The notes beneath the pieces are model-generated. The model saw nothing but the letters and a program-made list of their open reading frames with translations, was not told the DNA's origin and did not search any database. This document shows positions 8,211-15,473 of a stretch of 25,821 nucleotides of DNA, piece by piece. The position numbers were made by a program, and so were the translations under genes. Source of the DNA: a virus. The stretch is from IMG/VR virus record IMGVR_UViG_3300034031_000055, positions 1 to 25,821 of that record; one strand, given 5' to 3'. Positions within the stretch are counted from its first letter, which is position 1. Each line of letters opens with the position of its first letter.

Positions 8211-8305
8211 GATGTATGCCACAACATACATTCAACATTTCTTAGTGTTATCACTAATCAAGGACCTTCTTACAATGTGTTGTGGCTTGTAAGGAGGTTT
8301 CTTTT
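8211..8305 (+). ncRNA. Foldable intergenic RNA with possible kissing loops
   Basis: Three hairpins fill most of the gap. A: TGTATG/CATACA (8213-8218 with 8225-8230, plus A-T and G-T closing pairs), loop CCACAA. B: TTAGTG/CACTAA (8242-8247 with 8252-8257), loop TTAT. C: 12 bp including one G-U pair (8264-8275 with 8287-8298), 11-base loop 8276-8286. Loop A is fully complementary to TTGTGG in loop C; the match extends to 9 bases, GCCACAACA 8218-8226 with TGTTGTGGC 8278-8286. Hairpin C is followed by TTCTTTT and may terminate or attenuate transcription. Its 3' arm contains AAGGAGG. No known RNA family is recognised. Confidence 0.45.
8262..8305 (+). terminator. Possible terminator/attenuator before chaperone-position gene
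   Basis: This is hairpin C of the structured region taken alone: a long, stable stem (12 bp, plus two G-U pairs at the base) followed by a short interrupted T run. In a structural operon that must reach the tape measure, full termination here would be costly, so partial attenuation is more likely. Confidence 0.4.
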
Positions 8306-8319
8306 ATAAAGTTTATACC

Positions 8320-8901
8320 ATGACGTACAAAACCCTTGACACCATCCCCTATAAATTATTTGTAAAGATTTCAGAGACAGGAGATATTTCTTTATTAAGT
8401 GATACAGAGGCGAATATTGAAGTGCTTGCAGGGATTTGGGAACAATTATATGAGGAACATTTATCAAAAAACCAGACTACTGAATCTAAAAAGATATTAA
8501 AACTATCCAAAGAAATCGACAGTTTGCTTACCCTAAATAAAGTGGTTTTGATGGCTTGTGAATGTTTAAAGTTTGATTTTGATCAGGAACTGTTTAGCAT
8601 CATTGTGGGGCTTGGATACCAGCTTTCTGTTTCAGATAATAAATCATATTATGAAGACATCAAATTGATTGAGCGGGAAGCAAATGCATATATAGTCCAG
8701 GCAGAAAATTATAAGAGTATGCTACCTGAAAAGAAGGGTAATGAAAATCAGGATTATAATGTTGATGATGTAATGGCCAGTTATTCGGCTATACTGGGAT
8801 TTAATATTGGCGATTTTAACCTGGTTACCTATAACGCATTTTACGGATATGAAAAGCAGGTAAACGCAAAAATTAAAGCACTTAAAATAAATCAAAAATA
8901 A
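8320..8901 (+). CDS. Putative tail assembly chaperone
   Basis: The 193-residue product starts MTYKTLDTIPYKLFVKI and is acidic and mostly helical, without export signal. The N-terminal half has ANIEVLAGIWEQLYEEHL (about 32-49). The C-terminal part DVMASYSAILGFNIGDFNLVTYNAFYGYEKQVNAK recalls the helical ends of phage tail assembly chaperones and of tape-measure-adjacent proteins, which bind the tape measure before tube polymerisation. It stands 2 bases before the tape measure gene. The long 5' gap with RNA structure suggests its translation may be controlled separately. The role is inferred from position and general character. Confidence 0.5.
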   Translation: MTYKTLDTIPYKLFVKISETGDISLLSDTEANIEVLAGIWEQLYEEHLSKNQTTESKKILKLSKEIDSLLTLNKVVLMACECLKFDFDQELFSIIVGLGYQLSVSDNKSYYEDIKLIEREANAYIVQAENYKSMLPEKKGNENQDYNVDDVMASYSAILGFNIGDFNLVTYNAFYGYEKQVNAKIKALKINQK

Positions 8902-8903
8902 TC

Positions 8904-11900
8904 ATGGCCAATCCAAAGGGAATTATAACACGCAAAGATATTATCGAAGATGAAGCTTTGAAATGGGGTGAGATTTACACTGAAAACATAAAAGAAGCAA
9001 TTAAGCAAAATAAAATACTGGTTGAGTCTGTAAAAGAACTAAACAAACAAGTGCAGGCATTTAAAGTTGCAAACAGCCAGAAAGATTATATCACAGCAAA
9101 ACAAGCCGAGACATTGGCCACGCAACAGGCCATTGATGCCATAAAAAAACAAGAAGCTGCCGAAATTTCAGCTGATAAAATAAAGAGGTCAGCAATAGCA
9201 ACAATGGAAGCCGAGCGGAAGCAAAGAGAAGCCACACAGAAAGCTGAAAAAAGAGCTAATGATGAAAAAGAGCGTTCTAAAAAATTAACCATTGAGGAAC
9301 GAGTACAGAATGAAATAGCCAACAAAGTACTTAAGCAAGAAGCACTGGAACGTTTAGGATTAGTTTCAGCTTACACTAAATTAAATAACGCAAGGACCGA
9401 AGCCAAAAACAAGCTACGGGATTTAATTGCCAGTGAAAGTGCATCGACTGCCGAAATAAAAAAAGCACAAAAAGAATTTGAAAACCTGGATCAAAAAGTT
9501 AGAAAAGCAGATGCGGCAGTTGGGGATTTTGCTAAAAACGTAGGTAATTATCCCCTTAAAGGACTGGCAACTGGATTAAAAGATTTAGTTGAGGCTTTTG
9601 GTATTGCTGGAGGTATTGGTGCTTTTGTGGGTATAATGAAAAGTGCTTATGATACAGTTAAAAAGTTTGATCAAGCAGTAGCTGATTTAAGTGCAATAAC
9701 CGGAGCGTCTGGTAAAGAGTTGGATTACTTAAAAAAACAGGCCATTGAATTAGGCAAATCTACTAAAGGTGGTGCGATTGCAGTAGTTGAAGCCTATAAA
9801 CTGATAGGCTCGGCAAAACCTGAATTATTAGAAAATGTAAAAGCGTTAAACCAGGTTACAGAAGCCACTTTGACACTTTCTAAAGCAGCTGGTATGGAAA
9901 TGCCGGAAGCAGCTACTGCTCTAACTGATGCAATGAACCAATTTGGAGCAGATGCAAGTCAGGCAGCAGTTTTTGTAGATGCATTAGCTGCAGGTGCAAA
10001 ATATGGAGCGGCCGAAATTCCTCAAACAACAGAAGCTTTGTTAAAATTTGGTGCCGTTGCAAGAACTTCAAACATCAGTATTCATGAGAGTGTTGCTTTG
10101 ATAGAGTTATTGGCTGAAAATGGAATAAAAGGAGCAGAGGCAGGAACTAAATTAAGAAATGTATTGCTTAAAATATCGGCACCAGATGCATTGCCAAAAG
10201 AAGGCTTCAAAGCCCTTTCGGGAGCATTGAAAGAATCTGGTGTTTCAATGGAGTACCTGAAAGATAAAACGGTTCCTGTTGAAGATAAATTGAAAGTATT
10301 AAAACCATTGCTAAGGGACAATGCCAATATTGTAAAAATATTTGGGGATGAAAATGCAACTGCAGCTATTAATATTATTGAACACAATGATCGTCTTAGA
10401 GAATTGACAAAAAGCACAAAAGAGCAGGGTGTTGCAGATGAACAGGCCGCCATAAAAATGGACACTGTGCAAGGTAAGACAGAGAGACTTTCCAGTACCT
10501 ATGATAGTTTGGTTTTATCAATAGGGAGTGGGCGTGGTGTTGTTTCAGAATTCTTTAAATTCTTTATAGAAGGAGCTGAAGGTGCGCTCAATGGATTATT
10601 ACGTTTGAATACTTCTTGGAATGAATTATATGAAAAAGCCAAACTAGCGGGACAATCAAAAGGTCTGGAAGAATTTAGAAAACAATTCAATGGAATTTTT
10701 ACACTAGGAATTTCTAATGAAAAAGAAGTAGCAGAAGGTATAAAGGTAAGAGCTCAAAATCTTCTGAATATTTATAAAAAAGAATTTCAAAAAAATGAAA
10801 AAGAACTGAAGGAATGGGAGGAAACAGGTTTTTTTGGAAAATACGTATGGGGTGAAGGAAGTACTAAAGAAAAGGCTATGAAAGCTGAAAAAGAGCGTCT
10901 TATTAAAGCACTTGCTGAACAACAGACAATTATTGACAATGCTAATGAAAAAATAAATCCAAAAAAAAGTACTTCTGATACTGTTCCTCAATCAGACAAA
11001 CCAAATATAGATAGTGAGACTGATGCAGAAAGAAAAAAACGTTTAGACAAAGCAAAGAAAGCAGTCCAAGACAAATTAGATTTAGAAAAAAAACTTGCCG
11101 ATTCATCATATGAGTTGCAAAAACAACGTTTAGAGCAAACTATTAAATTTAATGATGAAATAGTTGCAGATGATTTGCAAAGCGATGAAGTAAGAGTACA
11201 GGCACTTACAAATAGCCAAAAAAAACAAGAGGAATTATTGCTTTTAACTAAAAATCATTTATTAGAGATTGAACAAATAAGTTATAAAAAGGAATTAGAA
11301 GAAAACAAAGGCAATAAAGTAAATCTTCAATTAGTTGAGAAAAACCACATTAATGATAAACTTAAAATCAATGAGGATTACTCTAATAAATTAACTGAGT
11401 TAAATGCTAAAACTCAAAAGGAATTAGACAAAATAAATCAATTTGATGAGGCAAAATATACTAAGGAATTAGAGGGTAAAATATCTAAACAAAATTTGGC
11501 AATGAATTCGGAATTAGAAGCCGAGAATAAAAGATTTAATGCCTTAAACGATATTGACAAAAAACGTGAAGATAAGATTGCAGAACATGAACAAAAAGTA
11601 TTCAACATTAAGAAAAAATATGCAATAGAAGCTTTAAAACTTCAAATAAATAATCTTGAAACTGAATTAATAGCTAGTGATGCTCTTCCAAAAAAGGAAC
11701 AATTGTCTGCTGAAAAAAGACAAAAAATAGCAGAAACTTTAAGTAAAGCTAAACTAGATTTATCAGAAGTTGAATTAAGTAATAATGATAAAAAGAACGA
11801 AAAATATGAAAAGAATGAAAGAGAAAGGGCTAAAAAAATACTAGAGATTTCAAGGAACTTAACTACTGCGCTTGGAGATTTAGCAAACACTATATATAAT

Positions 11901-12632
11901 ACAAAAATTCAAAATATTGATGCTGAAATTAATAGAAGTAACGAGTATTATAATGGTGAAATTGAAAAAGCGGGAAATGACCAACGTAAAAAAGACATGT
12001 TGGAAAAAGAAGCTAATGAAAAAAGAAAAAAATTAGAAGCAGAAAAGAGAAAAGAACAGCAGAAACAAGCTGTTTTTGAAAAAGCTTTTACTATTTCTCA
12101 AATTGGGCTTCAAACAGCTCTTGCAATTATCAAGGCCGCCGCTGCAACTGCTCCCACATTTTGGGGTGTTGCTATTGCCGCCGGTATTGGTGCCCTTCAA
12201 TTAGGTGCCGCTCTTGCTACACCCATTCCAAAATACAAGCATGGACGTAAAAGTGGCCCAGAAGAATTAGCTATTGTCGGTGATGGTGGTCGCCGTGAAA
12301 TTATTGAAAGGGCTAGCGGTTTAATCGAAATGACACCCGCAACCGATACACTGGTAAAATTGGAAAGAGGCGATAAAGTACATGGCAGTGTCGAGGAGTA
12401 TTATAAATTGCAGCGGGCAGTATTACTGAACGGTATTAATATGCAGGGAAGAAAAGCAACAGAATACCAGGTCAATATTGAATTTGAAAAAACTTACGGG
12501 AAAGATTTATTAGATGAGTTGAAAAGAAACACAAAGGCTATCGAGAAAAATAAATCAAATGTTACTGTAAACATTCCCAAAATAGATTTTACCCATGAAC
12601 TATGGAAGATGAAAAATAAAAACTGGAGTTAG
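8904..12632 (+). CDS. Phage tail tape measure protein, TP901-like
   Basis: The protein sets tail length and is ejected ahead of the DNA. The 1242-residue product has a Lys/Glu/Ala-rich coiled-coil N-terminus (1-230), a short hydrophobic glycine-rich segment (about 232-246), and a TP901-type core (about 255-560: ADLSAITGASGKELDYLKKQ, then GADASQAAVFVDALAAGAKYG and NGIKGAEAGTKLRN). A second very long charged coiled coil follows (about 690-1065), then a hydrophobic Ala/Gly-rich segment (about 1067-1110) and a C-terminal part with IVGDGGRREII. At about 1.5 angstroms per residue, a tail near 185 nm is expected by the usual rule. The second coiled coil is distinctly more AT-rich than the TP901 core, perhaps showing mosaic origin. 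Confidence 0.93.
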   Translation: MANPKGIITRKDIIEDEALKWGEIYTENIKEAIKQNKILVESVKELNKQVQAFKVANSQKDYITAKQAETLATQQAIDAIKKQEAAEISADKIKRSAIATMEAERKQREATQKAEKRANDEKERSKKLTIEERVQNEIANKVLKQEALERLGLVSAYTKLNNARTEAKNKLRDLIASESASTAEIKKAQKEFENLDQKVRKADAAVGDFAKNVGNYPLKGLATGLKDLVEAFGIAGGIGAFVGIMKSAYDTVKKFDQAVADLSAITGASGKELDYLKKQAIELGKSTKGGAIAVVEAYKLIGSAKPELLENVKALNQVTEATLTLSKAAGMEMPEAATALTDAMNQFGADASQAAVFVDALAAGAKYGAAEIPQTTEALLKFGAVARTSNISIHESVALIELLAENGIKGAEAGTKLRNVLLKISAPDALPKEGFKALSGALKESGVSMEYLKDKTVPVEDKLKVLKPLLRDNANIVKIFGDENATAAINIIEHNDRLRELTKSTKEQGVADEQAAIKMDTVQGKTERLSSTYDSLVLSIGSGRGVVSEFFKFFIEGAEGALNGLLRLNTSWNELYEKAKLAGQSKGLEEFRKQFNGIFTLGISNEKEVAEGIKVRAQNLLNIYKKEFQKNEKELKEWEETGFFGKYVWGEGSTKEKAMKAEKERLIKALAEQQTIIDNANEKINPKKSTSDTVPQSDKPNIDSETDAERKKRLDKAKKAVQDKLDLEKKLADSSYELQKQRLEQTIKFNDEIVADDLQSDEVRVQALTNSQKKQEELLLLTKNHLLEIEQISYKKELEENKGNKVNLQLVEKNHINDKLKINEDYSNKLTELNAKTQKELDKINQFDEAKYTKELEGKISKQNLAMNSELEAENKRFNALNDIDKKREDKIAEHEQKVFNIKKKYAIEALKLQINNLETELIASDALPKKEQLSAEKRQKIAETLSKAKLDLSEVELSNNDKKNEKYEKNERERAKKILEISRNLTTALGDLANTIYNTKIQNIDAEINRSNEYYNGEIEKAGNDQRKKDMLEKEANEKRKKLEAEKRKEQQKQAVFEKAFTISQIGLQTALAIIKAAAATAPTFWGVAIAAGIGALQLGAALATPIPKYKHGRKSGPEELAIVGDGGRREIIERASGLIEMTPATDTLVKLERGDKVHGSVEEYYKLQRAVLLNGINMQGRKATEYQVNIEFEKTYGKDLLDELKRNTKAIEKNKSNVTVNIPKIDFTHELWKMKNKNWS

Positions 12633-12675
12633 CTTTTTTTGCTATTTTTGTAATACTACTAAATAAAAATTATGA
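12614..12675 (+). repeat. Direct repeat copy 1 flanking first moron unit
   Basis: The segment from the last tape measure codons through the first codons of the next gene (TGGAGTTAG, a T-run, CTATTTTTG, then AAAAATTATGAAAAA) is clearly similar to 13908-13971. The copy here includes the real end of the tape measure gene (Trp-Ser-stop), so this is probably the original and the second copy its duplicate. Confidence 0.6.
12623..12650 (+). promoter_or_regulatory. Candidate promoter of first moron
   Basis: TATTTTTG at 12643-12650 fits the -7 box TAnnTTTG. A weak upstream CTG at 12623-12625, in place of TTG, lies 17 bases before it. The position just after the tape measure stop suggests independent expression of the accessory gene. 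There is no 17-bp dyad here, unlike the structural promoters. Confidence 0.45.
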
Positions 12676-13190
12676 AAAAGATTATCATAGCCTTGATTTT
12701 GGGTTTTACCACTTTCGGATATTCTCAAAACTGTAAATATAAAATAAATGAAGTTGATGAATTCAGTAAAAATAAAATTTTAGAAACTAAGAAAGAAGCT
12801 TTTACAATGTCAGGTATAGGGTTTGGTTTTTCAACAAATTATTCATTAAAGAAAATAAATAATGATAGATACTTAAAATTATATATAAGTAGTCCAAAAA
12901 TATTTACTTTAAGGCAAGGGGATCAAATTATGTTAAAAACAGATTCTGAAAATACTGTTTCATTAGTATTAATGCAAACAACAATTGCAAGAAGTTCTTA
13001 TAATGATCAGTTAGGAAGTACAACTTGGTACGAAGATGTATTAATACCTATTACTGACGAAAATTATCAAAGGCTTTTAACAGAAAATATTTTGAAATTA
13101 AGAGTATATACAGCAGATGGTTATATTGACGATGATGTTAAAGAAAAAAGAGCTAAAAAATTTAAAGAAATTTTAAAATGTATTGAGTAA
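12672..13190 (+). CDS. Secreted hypothetical protein (moron)
   Basis: The 172-residue product has a clean signal peptide, MKKIIIALILGFTTFGYSQ, with likely signal peptidase I cleavage after Gln19 (SQ-N, a frequent flavobacterial cleavage context). The mature part is beta-rich and polar, with YLKLYISSPKIFTLRQGDQIML (about 76-97) and a central TTWYEDVLIPI strand, ending in a basic helix. There is no lipobox and no T9SS sorting domain, so it is probably periplasmic. It interrupts the usual order tape measure to tail tip, has its own promoter candidate and is visibly AT-richer than the head genes, all signs of an accessory gene that may act on the host rather than in the virion. I do not recognise the family. 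Confidence 0.7.
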   Translation: MKKIIIALILGFTTFGYSQNCKYKINEVDEFSKNKILETKKEAFTMSGIGFGFSTNYSLKKINNDRYLKLYISSPKIFTLRQGDQIMLKTDSENTVSLVLMQTTIARSSYNDQLGSTTWYEDVLIPITDENYQRLLTENILKLRVYTADGYIDDDVKEKRAKKFKEILKCIE

Positions 13191-13205
13191 TTAAAAGCTA
13201 TTTAG

Positions 13206-13796
13206 ATGTCTATTGAACCTAATTATAAGCTGTCTCTTGATGAAATAATTAATAAAATTGAAACAGTATATTCCGAAAGTAACTACTTAAAAAGAAAAGA
13301 AGTTTGGCTTGATAATATTACTATGTCAGATAGTAAATGCTTACCCTTATATTATGATTTAGATTATAATTATTTAGGGTTTGAAATTAAACTGTCTGGT
13401 AAAACCATTAATTTAACCTTTACTTTAAACAAAACAATAAGTATAAAAAAAAATGATGAGTAATTTTTTTATTTTGAAAATAATGAATCCATTAATTTTA
13501 GTTTTCTGACAAATGGAGTTAAAGGGAATAAATTTTATTTTAACGTAGTTATACCTACTGGAAAGGAATTACTTCTTTTTGCAAATTATAATTTATTGTA
13601 CTGGAAATTAAGTTTAAAGAAGCAAAATATAATCTTAGAAAGTTATAACTCAATTATTCATCCATTAAATAGACTTAAAAATAAAGAAGATCTGCAATCT
13701 GTTTTAAAATTTATTACTTCAAAAATAATAAATGAGTTAAAGATTGCTTGTACGCATGACTACCCTAATGATGAAGTCAAAAATCAGCTTTTCTAA
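13206..13796 (+). pseudogene. Hypothetical gene split by an in-frame TAA
   Basis: One reading frame runs from ATG 13206 to TAA 13794-13796 and is broken only by TAA at 13461-13463. The first part is 85 residues (MSIEPNYKLSLDEI to SIKKNDE). After the stop the same frame continues without another stop for about 110 residues (FFYFENNESINFSFLTNG, then FYFNVVIPTGKELLLFANYN, to VKNQLF). Both halves read as ordinary protein, and alternating beta-strand character continues across the break, so an intact gene of about 195 sense codons is likely ancestral. One base change from GAA, CAA or AAA explains it. Alternatives are a sequencing error, suppression of TAA, or two separate genes; the second half has only a TTG start at 13596, so two genes is least likely. 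Function unknown. Confidence 0.7.
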
Positions 13797-13820
13797 TATA
13801 TTTCTTATTGATTTAAATTA

Positions 13821-13850
13821 GATTCTGTCCATCAGCAGGTTTTCTTGTTT
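13821..13850 (+). terminator. Decayed terminator after split gene
   Basis: GATTCTGTCCATCAGCAGG followed by TTTTCTTGTTTT matches base for base most of the intact terminator at 14712-14740, but the left arm has lost its pairing. It appears to be a degenerate copy of that terminator. Confidence 0.45.
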
Positions 13851-13907
13851 TAAATCACATTTAACCAATGTAAACGTTCCTCCAAAAGACTTTGATTACA
13901 AATTGTA

Positions 13908-13971
13908 AAAATTAAAATTGGAGTTACTTTTTTTACTATTTTTACAGTCTAAACTTAAAAATTATGAAAAA
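13908..13971 (+). repeat. Direct repeat copy 2 before lipoprotein gene
   Basis: Similar to 12614-12675: TTGGAGTTAC, a T-run, CTATTTTTAC, and AAAAATTATGAAAAA at the start codon. Here the TGGAGTTA part is not the end of any gene, so it looks like a copied remnant of the tape measure 3' end. The two repeats enclose the first moron unit (two genes). Confidence 0.55.
13918..13944 (+). promoter_or_regulatory. Candidate promoter of lipoprotein gene
   Basis: TTG at 13918-13920 and TATTTTTA at 13937-13944 (one mismatch to TAnnTTTG) are 16 bases apart, followed by the ATG at 13964. It is homologous to the candidate promoter at 12623-12650. Confidence 0.45.
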
Positions 13972-14689
13972 TATCATTTTTTACTTACTGATTACTTTAG
14001 CCTTTTTTGGATGTTCTAAAGAGGATGATAACGAAGATCAAACAAATTCTGATAGTTTGAAGCTAATAAGAGAAGTAGAAACAGATCTTATCACTAATAC
14101 TTCAGAAATATTTGATTTTACTTATTCTAACAATATCTTAATAAAAAGAGAAGAAACAGAAGGTAATAATGTTGATAAAACGGAATATATATATGAAAAT
14201 GGAAAATTGATAAGAAATAATTATTTTAATAATTCCATACTAACAGGAAATAGCACATATACTTATACAGGAGACATTATTTCTAGTATGTTGTCGTTTG
14301 AAGACAATATGTACTTTTTACATAATTACACTTATAATTCTGATAAAAAATTAATAAGTGCACAACAGTTCAGCAATAACATTTTAGATAGCAGTAAGGA
14401 GTTCCAGTATAACCCCCAAGGTAATATGTCTAGGATATTGTCAACCAATTATAATGTAACTATAGAATATGATAATTATAAAAATCCATATTCATTGATT
14501 TTTAGTGAGCCCTTTATGAATAGTATGGATGGAGCGGGTTATTCAAAAAACAATGTTACTAGAATAACCGAAAGCGCAGGATACATTACAACATATGAAT
14601 ATACCTATAATGATAAGGGCTACCCTATTCAGGTAATTGAAAAGTTGAATGGAGTTTCTAAAACTAGAACTACCTATACTTATGAATAA
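13964..14689 (+). CDS. Surface lipoprotein with YD/RHS-like repeats (moron)
   Basis: The 241-residue product has a lipoprotein signal peptide ending LAFFGC (Cys17), followed at once by SKEDDNEDQ. An acidic stretch with Lys just after the lipidated Cys matches the lipoprotein export signal known from Capnocytophaga and Flavobacterium, so display on the outer face of the outer membrane is likely. The mature part consists of repeated short strands of the kind FxYxNNxLIxR, YIYENGKLIRN, YTYNSDKKLIS, FQYNPQGNMSR, YTYNDKGYPIQ, about 20-25 residues apart, as in YD-type repeats found in RHS-like proteins and many Bacteroidota lipoproteins. It has its own promoter candidate and a strong terminator, so it is a self-contained accessory unit. 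A role in altering the cell surface or superinfection is conceivable but unproven. Confidence 0.75.
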   Translation: MKNIIFYLLITLAFFGCSKEDDNEDQTNSDSLKLIREVETDLITNTSEIFDFTYSNNILIKREETEGNNVDKTEYIYENGKLIRNNYFNNSILTGNSTYTYTGDIISSMLSFEDNMYFLHNYTYNSDKKLISAQQFSNNILDSSKEFQYNPQGNMSRILSTNYNVTIEYDNYKNPYSLIFSEPFMNSMDGAGYSKNNVTRITESAGYITTYEYTYNDKGYPIQVIEKLNGVSKTRTTYTYE

Positions 14690-14711
14690 AATAATAATAG
14701 TTAATTATAAT

Positions 14712-14740
14712 AAAACCTGCCTATCAGCAGGTTTTATTAT
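14712..14740 (+). terminator. Rho-independent terminator after lipoprotein gene
   Basis: A perfect 9-bp stem AAAACCTGC/GCAGGTTTT (14712-14720 with 14727-14735) and 6-base loop CTATCA, followed by an AT-rich, T-containing run. The flanking A and T runs would let it work in both directions. Confidence 0.8.
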
Positions 14741-14763
14741 TTTAAAAAATCCCTAAAACTTTC

Positions 14764-14795
14764 TTTTGCTTCTAGCTTAAGGAGTAAAAGCAAAA
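14764..14795. repeat. Inverted repeat in intergenic region
   Basis: TTTTGCTT (14764-14771) and AAGCAAAA (14788-14795) form an 8-bp dyad with a 16-base spacer. It lies between the lipoprotein terminator and the next small gene. Role unknown. Confidence 0.35.
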
Positions 14796-14833
14796 ACAAA
14801 ATGGCTCTTTATTGAGGTAAAATGGGTACACTC

Positions 14834-14855
14834 TTTCATAACATTTTTTATGAAA
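14834..14855. repeat. Inverted repeat in intergenic region
   Basis: TTTCATAA (14834-14841) and TTATGAAA (14848-14855) form a perfect 8-bp dyad with a 6-base centre. It may be a small hairpin or a binding site. It differs in sequence from the 17-bp operator. Confidence 0.4.
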
Positions 14856-14907
14856 ATCCTCAAATTTAAAAGCAAGTAAAATAATACTCAAATAAAATAA
14901 GGCATAA

Positions 14908-14915
14908 TAAATTTG
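14908..14915 (+). promoter_or_regulatory. Candidate -7 box before small ORF
   Basis: TAAATTTG fits TAnnTTTG and lies 48 bases before the ATG at 14964. No convincing -33 element is visible. Confidence 0.3.
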
Positions 14916-14963
14916 TATTACAGCATAAATGTTATAAATTTATCTGAATTAAAGTTCAGAAAT

Positions 14964-15152
14964 ATGGCACTTTCAAAATATGCGTACAAATCAAAAGAAG
15001 AGCTTATAGAATATATTCAAGCTTTGGAATATTTAACTATAACATCTTGTACCAATCCTATAATTAAATTGATAATTACTAGCACACCGGAGTTAATCCC
15101 ATTAGATAGTAAAATTGATTTGATCAAAACAATATCTAAACTAAAGAAATAA
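14964..15152 (+). CDS. Small hypothetical protein
   Basis: The 62-residue product begins MALSKYAYKSKEELIEYIQALEYL and ends KISKLKK-like (LIKTISKLKK). The frame is open upstream to a TTG at 14913, but the ATG at 14964 starts the part that looks like protein. The N-terminal helix KSKEELIEYIQALE is amphipathic. No motif, signal peptide or membrane span is obvious. It stands alone between two non-coding stretches within the accessory island. Confidence 0.45.
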   Translation: MALSKYAYKSKEELIEYIQALEYLTITSCTNPIIKLIITSTPELIPLDSKIDLIKTISKLKK

Positions 15153-15473
15153 TAGCTTTATAATAAAATGTATGTATAATGCTGAGTACCACAACAAGAT
15201 TAATTGCAAAAAAATATACATATAATCATACTTATATTAAAATGTTTATGTAATTTCTTGCAGGATAAATTTCTATTTCTTAATTTTATGTGTTGACAGA
15301 CAATTCATTACCTACGTTACCCGAAAAAGATTTGAAAAACATTGATTTATTCAAGCAATTGTACGGAACGGTTAGCAATTGACAAGGTTATTAAGTAATG
15401 TCAGCAGAGAATAAAAGGGAAATTAGCCGAACAGGTACTTTAAAATAGTAGGCATAATCAAAATTAAATTAAA
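15153..15473. other. Gap of 321 bases, possibly a decayed gene
   Basis: No intact gene is seen. Two short adjacent stretches read like protein in different frames: 15293-15382 (LTDNSLPTLPEKDLKNIDLF and onward) and 15366-15398 (ERLAIDKVIK then stop). These could be the remains of a frameshifted gene, but I cannot identify it. The first half of the gap is plain AT-rich sequence. No convincing promoter or terminator is visible. Confidence 0.35.

Noticed and set aside
8291-8297. AAGGAGG as a Shine-Dalgarno site for the 8320 gene
   Set aside because: It is about 22 bases from the ATG, too far, and is paired in a hairpin; Bacteroidota genes rarely rely on such sites. It is kept only as part of the structured RNA.
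13596-13796. Independent 66-residue gene starting at TTG 13596
   Set aside because: The same frame continues upstream to the TAA at 13461 as protein-like sequence, so it is better seen as the second half of one broken gene.
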